A stretch of 64,000 nt of DNA from Lutraria lutraria (GCA_964023205.1 OZ026835.1:7956414-8020413); one strand, 5' to 3'; positions 1-12,422 are shown, numbered from the stretch's first letter. The notes: generated by a model not told the origin, from the letters alone. A program made the numbers and translations.

Positions 1-169
1 GTTTCCATTTTTTCACATAGACATATAAGCGAAATGAAACTCTCTCATAGATTTATTTAAAACTTTGCATGATGATAGAGTGTGATAACCAAATTCCCGC
101 TGTTTATTACATAATATGCCATCAAAGCTCTGAAGGTTCTGATGTTGTTCGGAACTACAAATCAGTCAA

Positions 170-930
170 AAGGGGATTTCTATGTAGGGTGAGTCTTGGA
201 AAACGAACGATAGACAGACATAAGTACTACGAACGCTTTTCTACACCCGCTATGCAGTTGTTACAGTTGTTCCCGTTCCATGTGCTTTCAGTACCATGAT
301 TTATGTTCTCTTCTGATCACCAAAAGTAGTTCAGCAATTAGCATGATATTATATATAGTTTACATTACCTGCCTGTTTGAATTCTCAACTTATGCAGAAT
401 GTAATATATCATACATGAAGACATGCTCGAAGAAAAAGGTTAAACGTTTTAAGCATTAAATTATAATCGATTGAAACTTCCCGAGGAATCTCTTTTTTAA
501 TATCTGGCTAACTCACAGTTATCATCGCATCGTCCATGAGTTCTATGATGACTTCTATACGTTTAAAATAGAAGCTAGGAACCAGACTAAATTAGCATAT
601 ACAGCACGAGAATTATGACGTCATCCTTCCTTGAAATGTGTGTACTGATAGTAATTATTGTAGTAACCCGAGGGAGAGGATTGTTTAGATTTTTTTACGA
701 ATGATTTGTATTGCTCGTTTACGATATTGCATAGCCATATAATTTTGACTTAAATGCACGTAATATTTGAATTTGTATTTAGCCATTGAATTGAAATATC
801 GGAACTATAATCTTAGGCGGAAGCTAGGTTAATGGAAGCTGTTCGGTATGCAGGAAATGTGAAAACTGAGCGATTTTTGAAATACGGTAATAACTTTATT
901 GTTCGTATCGAACAACAAAAATGAATAAAG
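170..930 (+). repeat. Interspersed repeat R1, copy 1
   Basis: The sequence recurs inverted at 7735-8430, and its 390-930 part recurs directly at 30180-30710 as part of the segmental duplication. The most conserved block (about 570-640) contains a TGACGTCA palindrome, a cAMP-response-element-like octamer. Positions 1-75 resemble 55335-55430. No reading frame is preserved between copies, so it is best read as non-coding repeat. The family is not recognised. Confidence 0.7.
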
Positions 931-1480
931 TATCGACATTCTGAGGCACGTATCCCTAGATTAACATTTCCGCTACAAAATACCGAAAACCGCTTTGAAA
1001 TCCGTTATCAAATAAGGCGGCAATGTTAATTCGAAAATGACATCTACTGTGTTTTTTTGAGCTGAGCAATCAACAAGTGAAGTGTCGGATCGGTATCGTC
1101 TCATGAAATCAACGAATTTGACGCACCCCTTTCAATTTTGATAGCCAATCAAAATCGCTAATGTTTATGGTTCAGTAATTGAAACCACGCCCATCTGTGA
1201 TGCCTAGTAAGAGCTTTTATAACATTTTTTTTTGTCATTAGTGAATTAATAGTATCATATCGTACCGATACAATCGCATTACGTTATTGATTTTTAACGC
1301 TGATAAGGAAAATTCAATAAAGTGGTGCAGTATTTATTGCAATGAAACACCATTTTTTGCGTTCGGTTAAAAAAATTGTTGCTTGGTGTTAAAGTATGAT
1401 ATTCAATCTTTATAAATAACGTAAAATATCATTTTACGTTTAAACTTATTTAAGCGATTTCAACCTATGCCGATACGTTA
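920..1480 (+). repeat. Interspersed repeat R2, copy 1
   Basis: About 560 bp match 58660-59210 in inverted orientation, including the block around 960-1060 and the block around 1140-1200. Homology ends at a near-perfect palindrome (AACGTAAAATATCATTTTACGTT-like, about 1419-1441) that is present at the same end of the other copy. This looks like a non-autonomous element whose terminus is the palindrome. The family is not recognised. Confidence 0.65.
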
Positions 1481-2503
1481 AATGACGAATATCACTTAAA
1501 ACAATTTTGTAATACAATTGCAAAATAAACATATATATATACGACATCTACATGTATCATCAAAGGTGGGATTTTATTTATATGCCATATATTTCTCTAC
1601 AATTAGTTTTGATGATAGTAATATAATACGAAAACCCCGTCCCGTTGTCGTACGAATATAAAAATCTAAGAACTCGTCCCGACGGGACTTACATCAATTT
1701 ATTTATCGTTTAATACATTTAATAACATGCTCATTTCATTCGAAAGTAGGGACGTAGCTGAATAACTCATTTGTAATCTTGAAGTCACACGTGTGTTTAA
1801 AACTGCAACCTTAGTTCAGAAATATAATTATGTAAAATGGGACCCTCCATCATTGGAATAATCTCGTCTTTTACAAAATTTTGTTTGAAATGTAGACATA
1901 TTTATTTTATAACTAACTGTACGGGAGTCCATTGTATTCCTTTTCTTTCACATTGTGTTTTACTTGTACTCGTTATAGCACTTTTCCTGTCAAATGCCGA
2001 TTTTTATGTGTACATGTATATGTTGATCTGCTACCCTTTTATTCTTATATTGGCTTTATCTATAATTATAAATGTACTGAGTAGATGGGGCCCTAGACTT
2101 AGCTACTAACTCATCGTGACTTACAACAAACTTCAACTTAGGCCTTTCCAGAATTTAGCTTATCTCTAAACTAATTCTTTAAGAAAATTGCACTATATCT
2201 TAGGCCAATGTGTTTATGTAGAACACTTAACATGGCACCAGCTATACAATCAATATAGCCGAGTCGTTAAAATATTAAGTTTCTGTAAATATTTCATAAT
2301 ATCCATTGACGTATTTCGGACCCATCGGTTAATTGATGTAATACTTCAAATAAGAATTGATTCAAGACTTCAAAAAGATATTATGCAAAGATTAGTATAA
2401 TTATATATATGTTATATACAAAATGAATTAATGAAGGGTCGAAATGTCTTGTAGGTATACATAAAATAAGGTATAGACATCGCAAAGGTTTAAAACCGTT
2501 TAA

Positions 2504-2792
2504 AGTCCCATAAGCATATACATTTATTGGTCGAAATAGTTTCTGTTTGTTCTATAACAGTGGAATCCTGTGTATTTATAGAACAGCTGTGTTTCCGCAG
2601 TCAAATTATGCCACGTCGTAAATTGACGTCACGCGCTCTATATATTTCAAGTTTACAAAAGCAAAAATTACAGTGAAATAGGTGTTTTTAGAGGAAAAAG
2701 GGCTTGTCTCGTCGGTAATAATTATCTAGGGATAATATCAGCAATTTAATGTTTTTGCATATTTTTTTCTATAGCAAAAAGCAAATGTGACT
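2504..2792 (+). mobile_element. piggyBac-like MITE family 1, copy 1 (289 bp)
   Basis: The ends are inverted (AGTCCCAT at the left, ATGTGACT at the right) and are flanked on both sides by TTAA (2500-2503 and 2793-2796), the signature target duplication of piggyBac transposons. A better-preserved, longer copy lies at 54064-54440. Both contain a TGACGTCACGCG motif, that is, a CRE-like site followed by CpGs (about 2623-2634 here). There is no coding capacity. The assignment to piggyBac rests only on TTAA and the inverted ends. Confidence 0.75.
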
Positions 2793-3174
2793 TTAAATGT
2801 AGAACAAGTTTATCCCCAAACAGCTATAAAACCAATGTAGAGCCATAAAACAACAGGTAGTATAAATGAGTACAGAATATATATTTTATTAAGTAACATA
2901 CATACATGTTACAAACATAAGCCCGTGACAACAAACGCAACCATTATACATAATTACCGCAGAATTTACTTGTCAGAATCAATAAGTAATTGTCCTGGAC
3001 AACATGACAAGTGCTAATTTCACAGACTGTTAACTATGTGAACTAGAACTGTAAGTTAATTAATGCACTGGAAGATACGCCAAATAGCCCAAGCTTCATT
3101 GTATGAGGTAAAAGTTTAATGATCTCCCAGATTTCGTAGCGATAATTCCGAGATGCTGTACCGTTCCGGACACA

Positions 3175-4284
3175 GGGTCATGTCACATAAAAATATCCTA
3201 CAAAAAAAATATCATAAAAAAATAGTTCATATTTATATATACAAGGGATGGAACTCTTCAAATACGCTATACAATCTGGTTTAACACGGCTTTGTAACCC
3301 ACTATTACCTCGAAATTACGATTTTGTATATTAACTGAATATAAGTTACATCTATCCTCCACAAAATATTAATCGCCTGTCATTTATTTATTAATTATGC
3401 GAAGATTTTATACTAATTGCCGAAATGTATTTCATTTAGCAGCCAGTTTGTTGTATTGTATCGAAGCATCGCATTGGCCGTTCGTGGTTCCCGTTTTCAC
3501 AATCTGCTGACATTCACACGGCGGGGTAAGCCGGAAACAATTTACCGCCGGAAAGCTGTCTAGTAATAAACAATGTAGCGTGCAAGTTGATAACATTTTT
3601 CTGAAAGGCGAAAATAAACGCACTCTACAAATAGCACAAAATAACGCACGAAATTCGTTTAAAATTTTTAATTTTCGGTGAAAACAAATCAAATATCAGT
3701 AACCCAGCTTTGACTACGCAAACTTTCCTCAATTAGTCTCAAGCCGGGAACCAGGGGGTATCGTCCAATTAAATCGTTCGATACAACGTTGCACATCGAG
3801 ACAAAATGGCCGATAAATAAACCTGTCGATACGGATTTTGGTGTTCAACTCGTTACACAATCATTAATTTACCTGTGATTGAATGTTGGTTGCAGGTTAA
3901 TATATTTTTGTATCAGTTATTGTATGCGCCATCAATTGTATGCAGGTGCTCGTCTTTTTTGCAATTTAGCATGTATTCTTCTAGATTTCTTCGGATACAC
4001 GGCCGTGTTAGACCCATTCTTTTTTATATGAGTAGATATAATGTTAAGTCTATTATATCTTAAATACTTCATTTGGAAAAAAATGTTTTGGTCAGTTGAA
4101 TAGGTATGTACTTGTCATCAATTGGATATATATATCAGTACTGTGCGTCGTTTCTACATTTGAACAGAACCAATGTTCTGCGAATTTTGACAAATTTTCA
4201 TTTCATGGGAGTTCCACCCCTTGTCTATAAATATGAAATAATATATATATATTGTTTTAAGTATTTTTTTATGTGACATGACCC
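3175..4284. mobile_element. 1.1-kb inverted-repeat DNA element, unclassified
   Basis: The left end GGGTCATGTCACATAAAAA is repeated inverted at the right end (about 4266-4284). Inner blocks also pair (3215-3265 with 4195-4255), giving imperfect terminal inverted repeats of about 100 bp. It is absent from the other arm of segmental duplication 1, which supports insertion after the duplication. It carries a GC-richer minus-strand frame, described separately at 3432-3692. No target duplication was identified. Confidence 0.7.
3432..3692 (-). other. Cysteine-rich frame inside a DNA element; possible captured exon
   Basis: This is an 86-codon minus-strand frame. Its last 45 or so codons are clearly GC-richer than the surrounding DNA and are rich in cysteine (a PPCECQQIV segment, then NGQCDAS). 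A possible splice acceptor (TTATTACTAG) lies just before the GC-rich part, and a stop follows at 3432. It sits wholly within the 3175-4284 inverted-repeat element, so it may be a host exon picked up by the element or simply a chance frame. No family is recognised. Confidence 0.25.
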
Positions 4285-5520
4285 TTTCCGGGCTATTTCT
4301 GATATGGGCATGAGCAAGCGATCGGAAGCAAAAATGTAAAAAAAATATATTATTTTTCTAATTTTGATAATCCGATGAACACTTAATCAAATGAGTGTGG
4401 CCTTAGATTATAATGATTTAAAAACTTGTCCAGATAGATATTAAATGTTGCACAACAAGAACCCCCAGTTGAGGAAGCTGCACCTTGATATTCAAAATCA
4501 ATTCCATTACATTTGTAAATTTCATACTACTTTTAATTTTATCAGATTTTCTAAATACCATATTTTTGCACATTTACTGTTTATTTTCATTTATTAAAAT
4601 ACTGTTGCAATAAATATAGACCATGATGTAAACCTGATTCCTCCATGTCATTTAGATACATACAAAATAAAAAAGGATAATTATGTATCACTTGATACAT
4701 ATATGTACGAGGACGAACTATACTAAGTTCTAATATGCAAGAGAAAATAACAAAGTACTGTGCAGAAAAATATACTTTAAATCATGCTAATAACCAACAA
4801 CATATTGCACGCGAAATAAAGAGACTAACAATAAATGTAAGTATTCATTTCACGGTGGACAAAATAATCCGGGACATAGCTTACGTAATTAAAAATCAAG
4901 GTGTAATTGTGCTTAGGCTTAATTGGTTCAATATTTCCGACTTATTTCTGCATTTAATAAGTTATATAATATACATGACCGCTTACTGTGTTTTTTTATT
5001 CTTCAGTTCAATCAGTTGCTATCAGTAAGGATCATGACTCATTGACTATGAGTTTGATATCTGGCAGGTATTAAACTGCATATCTTGCTGAGAAACAATC
5101 TATTAATGACTGTATATAATTTGATGGAAAAGACCTGCGAAAAATATAATTGCTGATAAATAATGTTACGAAGGTCATATACTTAGTATTAGTACTTAGG
5201 ATAGAAGTTCAGTTTTCTGGTGTGTGAACTTAGTACTTACAACTCGAAATATATGAGTAAAAATATTAGTAGCTATTGCAGCGCTTTTGTGCATCAATTC
5301 AAAAGTAAACATCTGCTGGCAACAACGGTCACCCCAAGATGACGCCTATATCTACATGGCTAATGCGTCGAATGCTAAGTGCTTACTTTGTATATGTTGA
5401 TCTGGATGGTGCAAATAGAAGAACTTATATCATACATGTCAATATATCACACAAATAAAGAAAAACCTATCATGGGGAATCAAGGTTTAGTGTTTGTTGA
5501 GAGTTGGAGGATAATCACTT

Positions 5521-7117
5521 TTAAGCACAACTTCTGAGCCAGAATATGTAATTGGTATCCATAACGTAGCTTGAAGGCTGTGATTGGGGTGTCTCTACTG
5601 ACAGGTAACAGCTTCCCGATGAACTCAACTCCGCTGAACGACAAACAAATGTTGTGGCTGCAATACATGACTCCTTACACGCTTGTTCTGAGCTTCCAGA
5701 TATCACCTGATCGTTAAGACCGGCAAGAGCGTATCCAACGGTAGTTTCAAAAGTTGTTCCGTACGTCCCGCATCCTGAAAATGGCCTTTCATTTTTAACA
5801 AAATGTTCAATACGATACATTAAATGTTGAAAATATATTAATATAAATTAATTCATTTTCGTTTATTCATATATCTATAAACTCTAACCAATACAGCTCG
5901 CGTCTAAACACAGATCAACATCATCAGAGAATTTTGTACAACATGTACAAGCAAAATGTCGAGAATAATTTTCCATTAGCTTAATGATTGTTAAAATTTA
6001 AATAGATATCATTTTACCAAGGGTTTTATCAGTGAAACGTAATTTTACTTGCAATAAAAACATTAAATTTCTTTTATTTCTAATCAAAGTACATGCAAAA
6101 ATAAGAAAAAGCATGTGACAACCTTTTTACGACATTTGACTTTACAAGACATTAGGTAAATATTGTTTACGAACAAATAAAACATATTTCTGATATATCA
6201 TTTCATCTATTGTTCTATTTATTTAACTCAAAAAGCCAATGGGCCTTTTGGTTGATTTCCGGGCGACACGCAATTACGTTTTGAAACCCTTTAGAGAAGA
6301 ACTCGCTAATATGTGTTGTAAACGAATTGAATCCATGTAAATCGGAGATTTCCTTACCAAGAACGCAGGTGCTTGTTAAATTGTCATAGCTATACCCGGC
6401 ACCACATGTTGCTGGAGCAGGAATGGTACAACTTTCCTAAAATACCAGTTACATAAACATAAATTGACAATTTGCGTTACATTTATATGAATGGCTGATG
6501 GATGGATTAAGAGCTGAACCAGATATAAAAAGGATAAAGGATTGACGAGTGCACGCTTTGTGAAAAAATAGTATCATGGTAAGATTTATACAATTGATCA
6601 TGCTTAATGGATAAATAGAACAAAATAGTAAACACGAAGTTGGTCGATATTTTTTCTTTTTTTTCATTATCTTTATTAGCCAATATCCAGTGTACACAAT
6701 ATGTTATATGTTTCTCAATTCATAAGCTCTTTTTAGATGCCAGTTAGGGTGGATTATATCCGATTGATATAACACATTATTTACATATCTAGACGTAATA
6801 AATATAGTTAGTTTTAAGGCATTTACCAAATTAATTTCTGCATACTTCCACCCACATCCGGAAGATGAACTTGGTGTATATGCTGTATATGTTATACATC
6901 GCTGTGTCACCTCATCAAACAAAAAAGAACAACAACTGTCCTCGGCGCAAACAATCGAACATCCTGTGCGGGACATGACACCATTGACGTCACTGATAAC
7001 GTCATTATTATGCTGGTAACACATGTCACTTACGGTGAATAGATATTCCCGATTTATTCCAAACGCTAATTTGAAATAAACCAAAACAGCCAGAAACGCG
7101 TTTAAATTTACAAACAT
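5521..7117 (-). CDS. Secreted PAN/apple-like cysteine-rich protein, paralogue A (3 exons)
   Basis: The gene model has exon 1 at 7117-6827, exon 2 at 6436-6358 and exon 3 at 5774-5521. All three have GT/AG borders and matching phases (0, then 1), giving 624 nt and 207 residues. Exon 1 starts with a signal peptide (MFVNLNAFLAVLVYFKLAFG) followed by a cysteine-rich segment with a GCSIVCAEDSCCSFLFDE core. Exon 2 adds a short CTIPAP..TCGAGY linker with two more cysteines. Exon 3 holds a PAN/apple-like module with a C-K-E-S-C motif, a CRSAEL strand and a terminal WLRSC. There is no membrane segment, so the product is probably secreted. PAN modules bind proteins or carbohydrates; the actual ligand is unknown. 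Both borders of each intron recur in paralogue B, which strongly supports the structure. No poly(A) signal stands out downstream. Confidence 0.8.
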
Positions 7118-7734
7118 ATTTTTACCGAATTTCTAAACAGCCTTCTCCTTCGCCCGGTAGATCAGGAATGACTATATCCGTGATCAAAGTATTTATCTGT
7201 TGTGAATTATTGATAGCCGCAATATCATACTTGAATAAAAACATCGATTTATTATACTGTTGTGCATTAGTTCATTTTTGTTGTAACACAGACATGAACA
7301 AGTAGTGACTGTTTTTGTTTACACAACATTCACTATACATGTTCACAGCAAAATAATTTTCTTTCAGTTACGAATAATAAACAGTTCAAATATTTACTAA
7401 AAGCCACATTAAAGAGGATTTGTATTGATACAAAATTCTTATCTATACATTCTGTCAGAATGTAGGGGAAAAACATCAAATATTGACAATGCCTATAGGG
7501 GCTGGTTAATTATCATTCAGAATCGTAATTCTTTTTTGACGGCCGAAGCAAGACACGAGAAAAAGGCAATGTTATTATTGAACAGAGCAAAATTATTTGG
7601 TCCATGGAATAAGTTCATTTTGCGATTTGTTTAAACTTTCCAAGCTGCATAAGTTTACGGGCTATGTAAGCATTCATTTTTTGTTTCTGTCAGATTCGAT
7701 TACTCTCGTACTTTAAACGATATTTGTGTTGTTC

Positions 7735-8430
7735 GGTACGAACACAAAGTTAAGACCATTTCTCAACAGTCGATCGGTTTTAATGTTCCTGCATACCCAA
7801 GAGCTTCCATTAACATTCCGCCTACGAATATAGTTCCAATTTTTCAATTCAATGATTCAAATACGAGCAATATAAAACAGTCGTAAAAAAATCTAAATAA
7901 TTCTCTACCTAGGATTACTACAATATTTACTATCAGTACACACATTTCAAGGAAATATGACGTCATAATTCACGTGCTGTATATGCTAATTAAGCCTGGC
8001 TCCTAGCTTCTATTGTAAACATATAAAAGTAATCATTGAATTCTTGGACGATGCGGTAATGACTGTGAGTCAACCAGATATTCAAAAAGTGGTTCATCGG
8101 GAAATTTTAATTGATTATTCCAATGCTTATTACGTGTAACTGTTTCTTCCAGCATGTTTTCGATTATTAGATATAACATTCTGCATATGTGGAGTATACA
8201 CAAAGGCAGGTAATGCAGACTTTTTATGCTAATTGCTGAACTACTTTTGGTGATCAGAGGGGAAACAAATATCAATGTACTGAAAGCACATGAAATGGGA
8301 ACAGTTTTAACGATTGCATGGCGGGTGTACAAAAGTGATGTACTTTGGTGTGCATCAAAAGTCATACGCGAACTATCGTTCGTTGTCCAAAACTCGACCC
8401 AATACCTCACCCTGCAAGGAAATACTACTT
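7735..8430 (-). repeat. Interspersed repeat R1, copy 2 (inverted)
   Basis: This is the inverted counterpart of 170-930. It contains the same TGACGTCA-centred block (about 7945-8020) and the same block ending in GGTGATCAGA. The 154- and 102-codon frames that cross this repeat on opposite strands are not conserved in the other copies, so I treat them as accidental. It sits directly upstream of the 5' side of PAN-like gene A. Confidence 0.7.
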
Positions 8431-8975
8431 TAGACTTCTTTGTAATTCCAAACAACAGCAGAACCTTAATTCTTAATACCAGCTGTCGAATGAGCAAACA
8501 CGTATTTCACGATGCGCTGCATAAAAATATTTAAACGGTCATGTGGAATTGGACATTCCCTAACGGTAAAATAAAAGAAATCTATCGACTGTGGTAGAAA
8601 GCTGAAAAAATCACATTTAGCGACCGTGTGATTATTCAGCCAAGGCACTTTAATGAAATCGCGCTATACTTTATTTCAATAAAATGTTCCCCGTTTTGTT
8701 CACGAAAACATTTGAAATATTGCTTAAATAGACATTATGACAAATAAGCGGCATTTTGTACCTTAAAATAAGTTTTAATTGTCTTTAATTCACAATCAGG
8801 GTCAAACCAAAACGGACCAAATTATTACCTTCTTTTATTTTTTTAATTCAAAAACTGATTTCTTACTAATTTAGTATATCTACAAGACTTCTTTCAATGA
8901 AATAGTTTCATATTCTGTATAAAATTATATTGTCTATAATCAGCGACTTAAACATTTTTTAATTCAGCCTATTTT

Positions 8976-9911
8976 CCGTCGCAAAATGAACCATGTATAC
9001 ATTTTGATTACTAATTCTAATTCGTGATTAAGATCATGATCTGATGATGTTCATGAACAGTTAATGAAGTTTCCTGAATTGTTAATCAACGTTAACCAAA
9101 GGTTCATTAATATAACTCATTAACAGAACGTTAGTTTCATGAAATATGTTTTATTATAAAACATTTAAACCGTCTTTTGGAAAAGAATTGTATGTTTCAA
9201 TTATTGATGTAGCAAAATTTAGAAAATGTTTACTTAATAGCCAGTTTCCGCTCATGTGCTCATAACTTAATGATAAAACAAGGTCGTTACTTTGATATTG
9301 ACAAAGAATATAAAACCTGTTTTTATCGTGAGTCTCTTGTAGAGGACGAATTTCATTTTACTTTACTATGTCCACTTTATAATGATATTCGGTCGCAATA
9401 CATAAAATAATATTTTTGGAGATTTCCTAATCATGATAAATTCATCAGTCTAATGTCAAGCACGAAAACCGTGACAATTAGAAATTTGGCAATGTATTTA
9501 TATTACGCTTTTAAATCTAGAAAAGACTCAATAAAACATATAGAGTAATAATATAGAATTATATTAATGGTGGACAATCTAGGACATGAGGTGTTCGTCA
9601 TCTGCAACAGAATATCGGTATATACTGTCATTAATTGTGAAAAATGTTATATCATGTTTATTCTGTATGGGCCGGCGGTCAAAAAAAACAAGAAATGTTC
9701 ATCATCAACTGAAGTCCGTGAACAATTCATGAAACTTAACGAATTGTTCATCAACATTTTTATTCAAAGGCTCATCGAAATAATACATCAATAATTCATG
9801 AACTTAATGAGAAACACATTTCTTATAAAGACCGCCTTGTGTTCAAATTCATGAACACTTCATGAATAAACTGATGAACATTTCGTGAAGAGTTTATCAA
9901 ATTCTCGACGG
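8976..9911. mobile_element. GTTCATGAAC-array element, copy 1, enclosing a LINE tail
   Basis: Short inverted ends (CCGTCG at 8976 and CGACGG ending at 9911) border two arrays of degenerate GTTCATGAAC palindromes (about 9030-9150 and 9710-9905). Between them lies a CR1/L2-like LINE C-terminus (9175-9549). The same palindrome arrays flank the larger element at 22160-24925. The palindrome repeats could be subterminal transposase-binding sites, but that is inference. The superfamily is unknown. Confidence 0.5.
9175..9549 (+). pseudogene. CR1/L2-like LINE, C-terminal reverse-transcriptase ORF fragment
   Basis: The plus strand encodes the C-terminal tail of a non-LTR retrotransposon ORF2. A FRSCAHNLMIKQGRYFDID segment is followed by an acidic-CPLYNDIR motif (DEFHFTLLCPLYNDIR), then by a region ending with LAMYLYYAFKSRK and a stop at 9547-9549. 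Frames break upstream of about 9230, so the copy is truncated and decayed. Related fragments in this window are at 48166-49485, 55607-55775 and 58478-58640. LINEs normally encode endonuclease and reverse transcriptase; none of the catalytic part remains here. Confidence 0.75.
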
Positions 9912-10304
9912 TGATATGCCTTTAATTTTTAAGGCTGGTTTTAGCTAACACATGTGAACTTCGTTCCCGACAGTACTCTAAGTGCTTTGATTATATCGAT
10001 TGATTTAGTATATTTGTATAATTTGGTTCATGATATTGTATTGTGTGGAGCGCAGCTATACCTATCTGTAGCGTTTTGATTCGTTCGTATTTTTCTCAAT
10101 GTATACGTTCGTTAACTCTTTCGTCATCTGTAATTGTGTCTGATCTATTTTATCATTAAATACTGAATGCTCTCTTTATCTGATAAGCAATGGCCTTGGC
10201 TCAGTTTCAATTTATTCTGATGAAAAAAATACAAAAGGTCATTATTGTTTGTACATATAGTAGTTGATACAGTATTTCATAACTAGAAATAAGCTGACCA
10301 TTGC

Positions 10305-10500
10305 CCCCTAAGGTCGCCGCATTGGTCCAGTGGTTAGCGCGTTGGGTTTGTAACACGGATAACCGGTCTCGGCAATTCATACCCCTTTCATGAAATTTTG
10401 ACAGAATATTGATTTTCATCCACATGGGTACTGGATGGTTAGAATATAACTGAAAAAAATGTTGAAAAAACCGCCGTTATACCGAAATAAATAAATAGAT
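10305..10500 (+). mobile_element. SINE family 1 (tRNA-Thr-like head), copy A
   Basis: The head resembles a tRNA: a CCAGTGGTTAGCGCG D-arm/A-box region, then an anticodon-type stem-loop with loop TTTGTAA (anticodon TGT, threonine), then a decayed B box. The body continues through TTCATGAAATTTTGACA and ends with GTTGAAAAAACCGCCGTTAT followed by an AAATAAATAAATAGATAA tail. This tail type is widespread in mollusc SINEs. A second copy with an intact B box is at 50388-50632. Confidence 0.75.
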
Positions 10501-11639
10501 AATTACTAATAATAATGATAGTACTTAGTGTTCATCAAGTTAGCAGAAAGGAAAGCCATGTTCGCTAATGCTTCAAATTGAAGTTTTAGATAGAATTCCC
10601 GCACTTCATCAATATTTATGAAATAAGTATTATTCAATGGAGTATGAATCAAAATCGCTTAAATCATAAATAATCAATTAAAAGATAAACTGTTTTATTA
10701 CCTATCAATCATGCAGACTGATCATATATATACAGTGTTATTAGGTTCTAAAATAAGTAATAAAAAGTCACTATCATGGGTTGAATGAGTTTTTCAATTT
10801 ATTGATTCGAGCTTTAGATAAAACTACATTTTGTAATTGTTTAATTGATAATTTAGAATGACTGTTACCCTAGATGGTGCTAAAACCATGTGAATAATTT
10901 AAAAGGAAGAGTTATTTTTATTTTGCAACCATACCCAACTTTAGCGGACGTGCTTATTTGCAAAATCGATAATAGTTTTACATTGAATAAAGAAGGAGAG
11001 TTTCACTTTAATCGATATAAATTTTATTATATTTATAATATCAATTGTGTACTCATCGCAGAAGTTTAATCAATACGTCATCTTTCTGATGATGTGTCAA
11101 AACTCTCACTCCCGTTTTAATAATCCTCCCTCCCTATGATGATTCTTTGTGGCGAAAACGTTAATATTTCAGGTTATAATTCATACTAAATGATTCACAG
11201 TCAACGTGGTTTATTGACATATAATTCTTGTATTTCTAAACTGAATATACGCAATAATTATATTAAGCTATGGAATCCTATTAGGGTCTTGGAGAGTACG
11301 CGCCTTTATTCAAATACATGTATATTAACGAAAAATGCCAGGCATGACCTATGCAATCCCACACTTACTTGTGTTCAGAAAACCAACAATAGTTAATTGT
11401 TTTTATCTATTTTTTGTCAAAATGATTCAAGATTGCAGTGGTATTTGCGCAATAACGCTCGTATGATTCCATAATGAAGGAATGGCCTAGTCAGTATATG
11501 ACATCATTTGATTTCGTCGTATGATTTCATCATTAGGACCGCGTGTATAGTCTCATATAACTGCAGTACATGTATGCACTTATGTGTAATCTCCTTATTC
11601 GTGTGCAAGCTCTCTCCTATTATAAATTTTCAAATTTTT

Positions 11640-11850
11640 ACCCGGGGGAAATCTGAAAACGTTTTCAAAGCGCCCCCGGGGTAACCTGAAAACGTTTTCA
11701 GATTACCGGGTAGGGTATTTGAAAACGGAGGGGATACTCTCAAAACGTTTTAATTGTACCCCTCCCGGTAATTTAAAAACGTTTTTTTTTAATTTTCGGG
11801 GGTAACATGAAAACGTTTTTAAGTTACTGCGGGTAACCTGAAAAAAGGGG
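11640..11850. repeat. Cluster of AAAACGTTTT palindromes in GC-rich DNA
   Basis: At least five copies of a perfect or near-perfect AAAACGTTTT palindrome occur in about 170 bp (near 11655, 11690, 11740, 11775 and 11809). They alternate with GGTAACCTG or CCCGGG/CCCCGG blocks in both orientations. The block is absent from the matching position in the other arm of segmental duplication 2 (about 51545-51585), so it inserted or expanded after duplication. It could form hairpins; no function is evident. Confidence 0.7.
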
Positions 11851-11882
11851 AGCTTGGAAACGTTACACCGGTCCAAGTTTTG

Positions 11883-12142
11883 TGACTAATTTGTTTGTTT
11901 GTTTGTTTGTTTGAGTTTTACTCCCCTTTTTCAACAGTCAGAGTTACACGAGGCGGACAGTTAACGTAACCATCGTTTCTAGGAAAGAAACAGAAGTAGA
12001 CCCCCACCCTTTGTAAGCGACTGTCTCATTTCTCACATAAAGAGACATGGTCCGTATCTGGGCTCAAACCAACGACCCTCTATCAGTAAGAGGTTACTGT
12101 GATTTGAAGTAAGCGACCTTAACCACTCAACCACGGAGGAGG
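11883..12142 (-). mobile_element. SINE family 2 (class II tRNA-like head), copy A
   Basis: On the minus strand the head begins near 12142 with GGTTGAGTGGTTAAGGTCGC, a leucine/serine-type D arm. It continues through an anticodon-type loop CTTCAAA and a long variable region to a B box (TTGGTTTGAGCCC). The 3' end carries GACTGTTGAAAAAGGGGAGT and a (CAAA)n tail (the TTTG repeat at 11888-11914). A second copy in the same orientation is at 51592-51832. Confidence 0.75.
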
Positions 12143-12155
12143 GTCATTCATTGTA

Positions 12156-12422
12156 TATACAAACAAGTATGTAATAACGATTGCCCATTGTTATATTATG
12201 TGTTTTGTATATTTTGAGTGTTTTATAAATCAAACAGTGTGCAATATTATACTTATGTATGTATGCATAACTGGCATAGCAAAATTATATTGTGTTACCT
12301 AGGAATGTAACATTTACCTAGAGTTTTAAGCGATCGTTTACCTGTGCTGGCGTCAGATTGTCTTTAATTGTGTTATGGGCCGGTGGCCTTGAAACAATAA
12401 ACTATTTGTCATTGTCATTGTA
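12156..12422 (+). mobile_element. Short 3'-end retroelement insertion with 7-bp target duplication
   Basis: This 267-bp segment is missing from the paralogous position in segmental duplication 2. It is bordered by CATTGTA at 12149-12155 and again at 12416-12422, consistent with a target-site duplication. The 3' part reads GGCCGGTGGCCTTGAAACAATAAAC and then a short (ATTGTC)n-like tail, a pattern typical of truncated LINE 3' ends. No coding sequence is present. Confidence 0.6.

Larger units (their letters stand above)
390..7310 (+). repeat. Segmental duplication 1, arm A
   Basis: This stretch is collinear with 30180-37950 in the same orientation, offset by about 29.7-30.6 kb. Matching anchors are 390-930 with 30180-30710, 2195-2330 with 32275-32400, 4690-4810 with 34495-34620, and the whole three-exon PAN-like gene (5521-7117 with 35238-37740). 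Material found in only one arm consists of mobile elements: here a piggyBac-like MITE (2504-2792) and an inverted-repeat element (3175-4284). The boundaries are judged by eye and are approximate. Confidence 0.8.

Noticed and set aside
1837..2109. 90-codon hydrophobic frame resembling a membrane protein
   Set aside because: Composition is explained by T-rich DNA; no homology across the duplication arms supports it.
4735..5028. 97-codon plus-strand frame downstream of PAN-like gene A
   Set aside because: The matching region in arm B (about 34550-34740) is frame-broken by indels.
8033..8534. 154-codon minus and 102-codon plus frames
   Set aside because: They overlap on opposite strands inside repeat R1, and neither frame is kept in the other R1 copies.
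10305..10380. Functional tRNA-Thr gene
   Set aside because: No acceptor stem closes and the T arm is degenerate; the SINE body and tail follow directly.
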